From: Sialis fuliginosa
Lineage: Eukaryota; Arthropoda; Insecta; Megaloptera; Sialidae
DNA: 64,000 bases
Assembly (NCBI GenBank): GCA_961205875.1
Contig: OY540813.1
Span: forward strand, 4,993,001-5,057,000
Direction of reading: 5' to 3'
The position numbers and the translations under genes were made by a program. Every line of letters starts with the position of its first letter. Within the stretch, counting starts at the first letter, position 1. Under the pieces are notes generated by a model, which was not told the origin of the DNA, searched no databases, and saw only the letters and a list, made by a program, of their open reading frames with translations. Shown piece by piece: positions 24,201 through 36,200 of this stretch.

Positions 24201-27200
24201 AAACCTGTTTTACCGACTGTCATAACAGAAATCTTTATTATGTTCATTTCCGTTGCATAGCTAAAATTTCACCCTGAATACGCCTAAAGAAGTATAACTT
24301 CAAAAAAATATTATTATTTAAAATCGAACTTTTTAAGTCCATGAAACAGCAAAAGTTTGAAAATATAAGCCATCTTTGTAAGAAATAAAATTCTAATAAT
24401 AGGAAAATTTTGAGACATATTTTTTTAGATAAACTATAAATATAATTATGACAAACAATTGAGTACAGAATTATTGTGACACTATTTATTATACTTACTT
24501 AACACTCATATAAAGATGTATGCATAATATATTTAACCAAACGAAGCTCAACAGGAATGAAAATTGAATAACATAAGCTAGAAAAAATATAGAAATTATT
24601 AATATAATAAATATAACTATCGTAAATTATCTTATTTGAGAAAGTATAACAACTAAGAGAAAATCTTTATATAAAATAGAATTATTTATAAACATGTCAG
24701 ATATTTACTTTAATAGCAATAAATATTTATAACTTGTATATCTATAAATAAATATTAATGTATTATATTTATACAACTAAATATTAATATTATTGGTAAA
24801 TAAGCAAGTTAATTTTAATTAATAAATGGTACATGTATAAAATAGCTATAATTATTACTGTTTTTGTTCTTAAATCGGGGTATATATAGTAAACAATGCA
24901 ATGATTGGCACTTTAAGCTGAATCATTGGCATCATATATCGTAAATTATAAAATTACTCTCCGTTTCCTGTTGTAAATGTATAATTTTTTAACTTAAAAT
25001 AAATATTTTTAAATGATATTTTAATGATAAAATCCTTATTATTTGTTAATAAAGTCAAGTGTGCTAATGATTACTGATTTGCCAAAATTAGTATACCTTA
25101 CCCTACTAAGAAAACAGTATTTAACAAGTTAACAATAACAACAGTTAATCAAGGATGAAGATGATTATGTACATAATTACAATAATAAAATACCTGTAAT
25201 AACGCAGCCAGGATTCTCTAGACTCTCGCCATTAAGTTGTACAATAGCCAAGGCTATAAAAGCGATCGTTAAGAATCCCACGTAGTTTGCTAAAATTTTT
25301 CCATACAAGTCTCTTAATTTCTTGATTCCCAGAAATACGAACAACGTTGCTACCAAAAATGGGATTGAAATTATCAGAGCTGCAAAGAATAAATAATAAA
25401 CATTTTTTTTTTTTTGGTCGTACATCGGTGCAACATTAATTCAAATTATATTTCAAGTGCACTGAAGATGTCCACTGCAATGTGTGACCAAACATTGGCC
25501 GATAATACGATCAAATCGACGCGGCTTACACCCACAAGTCAAGATTTATATAATATTTATTTGATATCAAATTTATAAAATCAAGAAGAATAGTTATTTC
25601 AACTTCTATAAGGTTCATATATATTTTTATTATTAGATATATTTTTGAATAAAAATAATTAAAAATATTACCTGCTGCATAAACCATCATTTTCGCTTTT
25701 GAACCAATATTTTCTGCAGTTAAAGACTCAAAACACAGCAATGGTATTACTTCAAGTGTTCCTTGTATCCGATCTAAACAATATTCTCCAATTCTTCTAT
25801 GTTTTGGTTTCAAATGAGGCGTAAATATTCTACCGTCATTTAATAAATAATATTCATCTTCGGAATATTTATTGCTGTCTAATGAAAACCTGAAAATATT
25901 CAAAAATTAGAAAATAATTTAAATTAAATACGATCTAATTTCAAAATTTATATTTAAGGTTGATTACAATAGATCTACTTAGATCCACATAACTCTTTTA
26001 GAAGAAGAAAAATTAAAACTACTTTGACCAAAGATCTACATAGATCTACAATTTACCTCTGCCATCTTTGTTTCTTATATTAGTTCTACATAGATCTACT
26101 TAATTAGATCTAACAATAAGAAACATAGATGGCCGAATTAAATTTTTGATCAACGTAGGTCAAATTAGATCTGCGTAGATCTATTTCTTCAAATTTCAAA
26201 TCTATTGGTAGTATAAAATTTTGCAATTGATTTGCAATAAACAATAATTGGATTAGAATTTTGAGTAACCAACTTGACCTTGTGGCATTCATTAAATTTT
26301 AGAAATTACTAAAAATATATAAATTTATTTTCGTAACACTATAGCTTACATTTTCCAATAGCATAAACATTTTAATATAAATTGATTATAACATTTTAAA
26401 CAAGTGCACAGTAAGTTAATCATTGAAATACATGTCGTATAAATTATAATTTTACTATATATTTTTTATTATAAGATCCAAAAGAATTATTCAGAGCCAA
26501 AACGACTAACCCCACTTTTAATTGATATACTCAATCAAAAAATATACCCGGAATTATAAAGAATTTGCATGAGTGCAAATGCAAATTAGCTTCCAGCTAA
26601 CGATATCAGCTAGGTATTAAATATAAATAACAACACACTCACATGTAGTGAATGAAATCGTAAATATCATAACATTGACGCATGCGCGATAAGTACAATC
26701 AACGACTTAAAATAAGTGCTGCCAAGTGTACCTCATAAAATGCATAGTATTTACATTATTATGCATTTATTCTTACTGCTTTAAAATATCCAGCAATTTC
26801 ATAACAATTTGACACCTAGTAGATAGCGTTAGCTGTAAGCTAATTTGTATTTGCACTTTAACAAATTCTTTATAATATCGGGCAATAGAGAAATATACTG
26901 CACATTCTATGTATTAAGATAATGGTCACGTTCACGACTGACCAAAAACAGTGAACAATGAACTTTGATTGGTTGATTCATGGAATTTCTGGTGGAATGT
27001 ACCAGAAATTAAAAGAATGCCATTTTTTAAGCGTGTAAGGAAGTGAGAAAAAAGTAACTAGAAAGAGATAGAAACTAGTGGCTAACCAAAGAACTTTTAT
27101 ATTCACTTCATATTGGGCGTTTCTGCTAGAACACTAGTTTCTATCTCCTTCTGGTTACTTCTTTCTCGCATCCTTACACGCTTAAAAAATGGCATTCTTT

Positions 27201-30200
27201 TAATTTCTGGTACATTCCACCAGAAATACCACAAATCAACCAATTAAAGCTCGTTGTTCACTGTTTTTGGTCAGTCGTGAACGTAACCAATGCGCAAAAG
27301 TCTATTCACAATAATAACCCAAACAATAATCTATCTCATGTTAAAAAAGACAAGCATAGACCAAATATACGCGCTCTATTTTTTATGAAGTCTCAATTTT
27401 CGAATCGAATTCACAATCTATACTTTATGTTTATGGTAGAAACAATATATATTTTTTTAAATACTACTACCTGCAATCTAGTGACTAAAAAAACACTTAC
27501 TTTCCGAAATGGCACTGATGTCCAACAACAATGGTTAGTTTATCATAATTTAAATAGTTAAGATGAGTCTGGTTAGATTCGTACAAATTCGGATGTAGAG
27601 GCAACAAGGACGTACTATCCACACATCCTGGGCCATCGCTGTTTTGGTCCTGAGTTAGGTTACAACACTTAGGAATTATGGGTAGACTGAATGATTTGGG
27701 ATCTGCCAGGTACTGTAAATAAACATAAATTAAATTAATTATTTATTATTATAAAGTAAACCTATGTAGCCAAAAAATGTCATTTATCACTAAAACTGGC
27801 CTGGACAACTACATTTAACTAACATGTGAATTATACAGGCTGTTCGCCAGAACCGAGTGAGCATTGCTAACTTTGTTATTAATGAAGTAAGAAGAGCAGT
27901 TAATTATTGTTTTAAAAATTTTAATCAATTGTTTGTATATTTTTCGATATTTTCTATTAATTTTCTATTTGTTATAACTTGTTTTCTATCCATTTTACCA
28001 CCATGCATGTATTAAACTTTTATAAAAAGAACATACTCAGCTATAAAATCCATTAATAATATATAGGTTATTCCATTTAACAAAATCTCTGAAATTCGAC
28101 ATTCAATTGTTTTTTTTTTGAGACAGCCATTATTCACCCCGGAAAAATACTGATACTTCTTTGTTCATTTAACCGATCTTCTAGCAAAGTTAGCAATGAT
28201 CACTCGATTGTAGCGAACATGTATAATACATATTATAATTAATATAAGGAAATTTCACCAAAATTCTTGTTTTTAACACGCTTTTATTAGTTTGACTTGT
28301 AATTTCCTAATATTGTAAGCAAATCTTACAACTCACTTTTTACCCATTTCTAATCGTATCGATTTTAAAATTTATAAACTTATGTAATTCTGGTGACAAT
28401 ACAATAATATGGTACCATCGAATTTGGGCTCATTTAACTTGTCTCAATGAATCCTTTGGTTACATATTGTGACCAAGATAATGGAGGAGGGAGGTAGTTA
28501 AAAGCGTTTTTTTTTTGTTTTTTTTTAAACTAGAATTTATTATACATTCAGATTTGTTTTTCTAAAAATAGTACATATGTTAAATCAGTACTCTACTGAT
28601 AAAAATCAGTACGTCTAATTACTTTATATATCACGCAACCTCATTTATAAATCTTTTCTCATCGTTTACTCTATAATTGCTATCAGTAAATCTAGTAACT
28701 GTAAATTATAGTAATGAGAACTTTTGAATAACTAGCAATAAATACTTATGCACTATATTTCTTTTTAGTTCTTTTTCATTTTATAAAATGTACATAGGGT
28801 ATAAAAAAGTAAGTATTGTGAAACCAATTTTTTTTTTCAAAATCCGAATTTTTTTTGGAATCACCCATTTTAACCTTCCCTTAATCGATTCTGACTATTT
28901 ACGCCATGATGTCTGTGTGTTTGCCTGTCTGTCTGTCTGTAAGCGCTGTAATTAAAATACGACAAATCGTAGAAGGGTGAAATTTTATATTTAAGATTAA
29001 TTTTTGTCTGGGAAATTTTTTGACAAGATTTTTCAACTGGATACCAATGTTTACTGATGTCGATTTTTGAATTTGTCTAATTACTTTAAAACGTAGTGTG
29101 AATTAGAGAAAGATGGTGAAGTTAAAATTATTTATAGGTAATATTGTTATCTAAAATTCATGTTGTATTCATTTAAAAAAAATCATTTGATACATGTTTT
29201 TGATAAAATTATTATATATAATTATGAGTCATTAAATGTATTCTTTCTTTTATACGTTTGAAATATTTTTTAATAAAAACACGTATACTGTTCACTCTCC
29301 GTGTTACGTATAAGAAAGTCCCGTAGCTCCCATGGCAGATATTTTTTTGTATACTTTTGTGATTTAAGCAACAAATTTTTATATAAAAAACAACTTGACA
29401 TAAAATTGCAATATGTAATGCATTTTTCCAAAAATTAAGTGAACCCCCGGACCCAACCCTAAGGGTAAATCGGTAACACTTAACTCTCAAAAGGGGTCCA
29501 TGATGATTCTAGCTTTGGTAAACATTGTCTTATCCCATATTTTAATGTAAATATACAAATAATGAACTCTTCATGCACCTACTCTATATAAGTTATTTCT
29601 TTATTTACACATGATTATAATACATACTTATAAAGAATAAATATTAATAATTTGTAATGTGTACAATTAAGACGCATGTTTTTTTTCAAATTATCTTTCG
29701 TACCCGAACATTAAATATTTAAGAACGTAAAAATTCTTATCAATCCTGTGAAAAATATTGACAGGTAAATAAAATTAAAATGATTTATAACATGAAGACC
29801 TTGTGGATGAAAATATTCGACATGGTTCGCTTACCAAACATATGTACGTAAATTCTTTGTCAATACTACCTATATCACTGTTGACACAATTATATCAACA
29901 GTACGTTTAAAAATGAAAATTAATGAGTTCTTGATTAAACAAAGTTACAAGTATTTTCATTAAATATTGTTTTTTATAAGATCCGTTTTTATATGCGGCA
30001 GTATCTTAAATAGATGGAAAAGTACCCGACATTATGTTTTTATCTCCAATGCTGGTTTGCACCAAAAGACAAACTACAAACCAGGACTTGAACCGGAATT
30101 TATTTATGGTTCAAGTTCAAGTTTGTAATTGAAAGTAAATTATTTTGTTCGAAAAAAAATTATAATTAACAAATAAAACATTTTCTGAAGAAGAGAAAAA

Positions 30201-33200
30201 CATTAATAGCTATTAAAATATTGCTAAAAAGAGGGCAAAAAATAATATTACATTATAAAATCTCTACTTTTCAGATTTTTTTGCATTTGTAATTCAGTTA
30301 AGTACAGAATTAAAAAGGAAAGTAAAAAATATGTAAATTTAAATACAATAAAATTCAAATAGATTTCCAGTATTAGTACATTTTATAATCTCTTTTAAAA
30401 ATCATTGGAGAAAAATATTAAAAATAATTTATTGAACTTTTTAAAAATATATAGTTACCAGTTATTCAGGTTAATAAAAAATACGGTTTTTTTCGGGGTT
30501 CGCGTTCAGGTTCAGATCCCTGCTTCAAACACGGTATTTTAAAAATAATTCATATTTAAAAATGTATACTTAATTTCAGGGCTTCGAACCGGAACTGAAC
30601 CGAAAACCAGAAAAACCGTTATTTTTTGCCGGAACGAAAACCGGAACAGAACCGAAATAAAAATATCGGTTTTTACGGTTCAGTACATGTTAAAATACGT
30701 GCGTTAACATGATCTTATTTCCCACTTCAATTGTCGTTCGGACTATCATACAAGTACCATAAAATATTTTAAATTATGGTAGACAAATTTTTTTTAATAC
30801 AAATAATTTTTTTGTTTTAATTAATCACTCGAAGCTGAACCGAAAACCGAAAAAACCGTTATTTTTTGCGGAACGAAAACCGAACCGAAATTTTTTTTTT
30901 TACTCGAACCGGAACGAAAACCGAAACGAACAAAATAACGGTTCGAAGCCCTGCTTAATTTTAATTTTAAATAAGTTTTGTTGCCGTATTTAAAAAAAAA
31001 CTTATATTATATCTTTTGGGTGTAAAACCACAATAATGAGCCCCCACCCCTTAAAAAATAATAAATTGAGTGAAAGGATAATAAAACTATCATAACAAAA
31101 TAACTTTTATCAGGACATTTTTTTGATATAATTGATAGCTATGTAAATAACTCGCCTAGTCATTACTTTTGACTAACCCTGTATTTTATATTGATACAGC
31201 GGCGTATGTGATAGATCTCCTTGCTATTTTAAGTACTCATACACGTAGATAGGTACGTTTGTATACGCATGCATGTATTATTTTTATACATTGCACCAGC
31301 ATTTTTAAAATATATATATATGTAGGTACTCCTAAAAACAAGTAAGTACATATGTTTCTCCTTGATAATTATGCTATATATATATATATATATATAAACG
31401 TATACTATCGCCGTGTCTGAAATAGATTCTTACATACCTACATACGTAAAAACACGTGATGTATTGTATGTAAACAATTAGGTATGATAGACTGAATATT
31501 GCTGGTTTTTTAAAACTATGAAACATGTTTATACAAAATTATCATCAACTATTTCAATAAAAATGGGGGGTGAAGAGTAGACTGGCCCGGAACAACCGAT
31601 GATTTTTTTTATAATAAATTTAAAAACCAAATTTAGCATTCTACCAAAAAAAAGTTTCCTTCAAAAAAATTTTATTTTCATTTAAATCTTAAAAAAAACA
31701 CAGCCCAATAGCCAGCGCTGAAAAATTTTAGACCGAATTGGTCAGATAAAAAAATTGTTATAAGTTATTTGAAAGCTTGGTTTCAGAATGCTTATACATT
31801 ATATGTCGTTGTTACTTCAAAAGCTTTTACAAAATAGTACGCCTTGGATAACGCTAATGCCGGCGATATGACAATTAATTTTTCTTTCATCAGGGACCCG
31901 GTGGAAAAAATGGTAGACAAAATAAAAGAAAGGTTTTGAAGCTTCAATTCAGGTTTTAAATTTTACTATGTTTTTTCAAATCCTAATTCATAGCTGTAAT
32001 GTTAAAAAATTGATAAAAAATTATCCTTAATTTAATTATGGCGGAAATTTTTCATCTGAATAGAAAAACATTATTTTCAGCGATTTTTTTTAGTATTATT
32101 TTTTTTATTTTGTCAAATACCCTTTTACAGAAGATGAGAAGTTTTGGAAATAATTAGTCGATTATAAAAAAAAAATTAAATACTATAATTACAATTAAAT
32201 AATGCAAATATTTGAATCAAGCTATAAACAATATAGGTAATTAACAATATAATTTATGTATGTACACGCGCCATGCAAAACAAGAATTTTTAAATAGTTT
32301 GAACTTTTAACCTCTACATAATAAAACACATATAAATTAACCAAATACATATGTACAAATAGTTTCTTGCAAATGTACGTAGTACGTATCAATAAGTACT
32401 AATTATTTTAAATCTGACATAATAAAAGCTACTGATATAACCACTTTAAAATACTGATAATGATATTATTTATTTATTTTCATGACTATATTTTGTTTTA
32501 AACACTTGTGCATTAATGTTATGTTTGTGGCTTGTACAAGTAAAGCCGATGTCAGAAAATAGTTTTTTTTGTTTGTCATGGTCAAGGTAAAAATAGAACC
32601 GTTATATAAATAGAAATAACATCCAGTTTGATGAAAAATATCTAATGGTTTTTCTAACATTTATTTTACAGTTAGTGTGTATGTAAGTATATACAATATT
32701 ACTTATCATTCAGATTTTATGAAATATTTAGTACTCAGTTGCAATAATTTTGATGTACAGTCACCTGCATTAATGGTCTTGCAGTTTTTATTAATTTTCG
32801 TTTATCACAAACTTAATAGGCTCCTCCCATTTGATTATTATAATATTTAAATCATTTCTCCATGTATCAAATAAGAACAGATATTTTGAAATTCATTTGC
32901 TAGATAAAGAACTACTCTTCTTTTATAATAGGTACTCATATATATTTGTGCAATTAAATTACTATGTAATCTATTGAAAATTGTATACGTAAATTTTGTG
33001 GTCATAAATATTTGATATTCCGAATTTTAGTATTTAAATATATTAAACTTGATAGAAAAAGATAACCGATGATGTTTGTCTTTAAATTTGGAATCTGTTG
33101 TAAGCGATTCTAGCCTTTAGGGTGCCAGACGAGTTCTGCAGGCGACTGTACATTAAAATATATGGATTACTAAAAAAAAAAAAACTTCTTTGTCTAAACG

Positions 33201-36200
33201 TCAAAATTTATTCAAGAAAAGGTAATCGCAAGTTTTCGATTCACAGAATCATCGTCAGGCTATTAATAAAGATTTAAATGTGAGAACGATGTCGTTATCT
33301 CAATAATATTCATATGACTGCTATGATTACTAAAAAAATATAGTCACTCATAGTAAGAGTTAAGACAGCACAAATCGATTTCTGGTTGATTGTAGTAGCC
33401 CAAGGTATATTGAATTGACGTCACCACGAAGACATATTCAATGCGAATTTCACCAATAGTTAGATAATTTTTCTGTGCATGTTCGTAGCTATTAATATTT
33501 TATGAAACCCTAATATTTAATATCAAAAGACTAAAAAAATCTTCATCAAGTCGTGTTTTGTTTCCATACAACTGTCAATTATATAAAAACATAGGAGCCA
33601 TGGAATAAAGAATTCTATCACTTATATCAGTGTTTAATATTTATACCTATTTTTACATTGGTTGCTTAATTAGTCACTTGCCACACGACAACGCTTAATT
33701 TAACGTGTCTCATAACTTAATTGATATAAGAATTTTAATTTTGTGCAAGGATATATCAGTTAGTGTGAAATTTTTATTGATATTACTTGATAAATTAAAT
33801 CAATTGTTCAGACGTAGAAAGTATAATAAATGGTTTTAGAAGTTCTAACTAGTTCATCGCAGATATCACATGATCGTACTTACCCCCCATAAATATGTTT
33901 TATTTTTATTTTTTCCTATTTTTATATATTCAAACTGACTAATCAAATCTATTTCAGATTGCAACTGAAGGTAATAATAATTTAGTAGATATCTTATATT
34001 ATATTTTTGAAGTTATACTTCTTAAGGTGCATTCAAGATGAAATATTAGTAATGCAACGAAAATAACAGAATGATAGGCAATACTATAGACATAGACATA
34101 GAGCCGTGTCAAAAAAAGAGATAGATAATTTTTTGGGATATACTTATTCTTATTTAAACAGGAGTAACTATTTCACGAGATAGATATATCCCAAACGCCA
34201 CCACATCTCTCTCACTGTTTTAATACAGAATGCTATGTCTATGGACAATACAGATTTCTGTTATGATAGTCGGTAAAACAGGTTTTTTAGTTTTGCATTT
34301 ACACGATAGATGTCACTACGCCAAAGAAGTATAACTTATAACGCGCGTACATAGTAAACACACACTTTTTTTTAATTTAAATTTAAATCTTTAATTATAA
34401 TAAAATAAATAATTTTGTGTTTATTTGTTTAACAATAATTAACAGTTATATGTACATGTGTTCAATCGTACATTTTAGAAGTAGTAGATAAAGGTGTTTT
34501 ATGTACAGTACCAATTCTAAAAATATTTCAAGAAACTGTATATTTGCATTAGAAGTAAAGACTTGTTTTATGCCTTTTGGCAAAACTTCAAAAGTTTAAT
34601 TTGAAAGTTACTGAAAGAAAAATATCAAATGTTTTAGAATATTAATTTATTAATATTATGTGTTTATTTTCGCCAACTTTTTCTTCATTATTTTTTTCTA
34701 CTGGGTCATATCCTTTATCAACAGTATCTTTTGTGTATTTTGTAGTTTATCTATTAATTTATAATCCATCTAGCAATTCTTCGATGCAAATACGATTGTA
34801 AGTACATATATAAATATTAATTATGGATTTATATAATGTATCGCACATACATATTGAACATATATTAGAATAAGATTTATCAAAGTCATGATGGTTCTTT
34901 AAGACGCAATAAATATTTATATTAGTTTGTCTCAGTGGCGGACTAAGGGGGGGGGGGGGGGGTCGCTCCGGATGTAGAATTAAAAAAGTGACACAAACTG
35001 TATAGGAGAGTGTAAAAGTAATTTTAAGGAAGCGCCAAAATTGAACTGAGAACGAAAAAAACCATTCAATTTAGTAAATAAATAAAAATTTTTTTTACAT
35101 TTTTGTAATGTTTTTCTTTAGTCCGCGACTGGTAAGTCTAAACCAGAACTTTTAGCTTATAATTGGCACCCTTCTCGTTCATTAGTATAATTGGTAGGCC
35201 TTTATTTTTACTTTCTCCCTTCTTTTTTTAATGACACTATCTTACTAATGTAATTAATATTGCTTATTAATTATCGAAAATTTTTCTTGGATCCTTACAT
35301 ATTTCCATCAATGGCGAAGTAGAAAAGGGGGGGTAGACATGAGTGCCATGAAAAGATTAATTTTTAGGTCCCTTTTTATCTGTCCATCATTAATATTTTA
35401 GTAAAAAAAATATTTTTTTAAATACAAATTGCAAAAGATATATAATTAATTAATTAATATATAAATATATTTTCTTAGTCCGCCACTGATTTCATCATCG
35501 ATAACATACAACATTATAAATTGTCATAGTACAAATAAAATTGCTAGTTCATTTCTCCATAATCACAATAAAATTATTCATTCATAATGCAAATAAAATC
35601 ATGTTTTAAGATATGCATATGCAAAGAAGTACCTGCATTAAGTAAAAAAAAGTACAATACATTATGTGAAACTTTATATTTTCAATTTTTTTTTTTCGAT
35701 TTTCTTGAAACATACCTATTTATACATGCAATACATACACTTATGTATATCAAGGAAATGATAATAATTATAAAAAATTAATTTTATCATGAGATATTAT
35801 GAAATAATACTAAAATATATTGATTTTTCAAAAACGTTTATCGGTAGTCAATATAAAGACTGATATCAAAATTATCTCAAAGATAACATAATCAATGCTT
35901 AAAACAAGTGATGATACATGCATGTTAATCTGTATGTAACGCTTTTTAAAACAATCATTAAATATTATTTTGATTTCAATTACAAAGTAAATATAAATTA
36001 GATTTATTATTTAATTTATTAAACACAAATTATACATTTTTTATGTATCTGAATTCTAGATACTATATAATTGGAAATAAATGAAAATATAATTGATTTC
36101 TCACTTCGTTATTTTATAAATAACCCAAAAACTACAAATTTCATTTATATTATATATTTTTTAATAATCTTCAAATGAATCTTAACAATATGGTATGCAG

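Noticed and set aside
27277-27561. Plus-strand frame of 94 codons
   Set aside because: It overlaps the antisense of gene 3 exon 2 and the end of a foldback element; the apparent protein is a by-product.
34945-34963. Long G run as a G-quadruplex regulatory site
   Set aside because: It sits directly behind an hAT tip and similar homopolymer runs follow other tips (62560, inverted 62860), so it is part of the elements.
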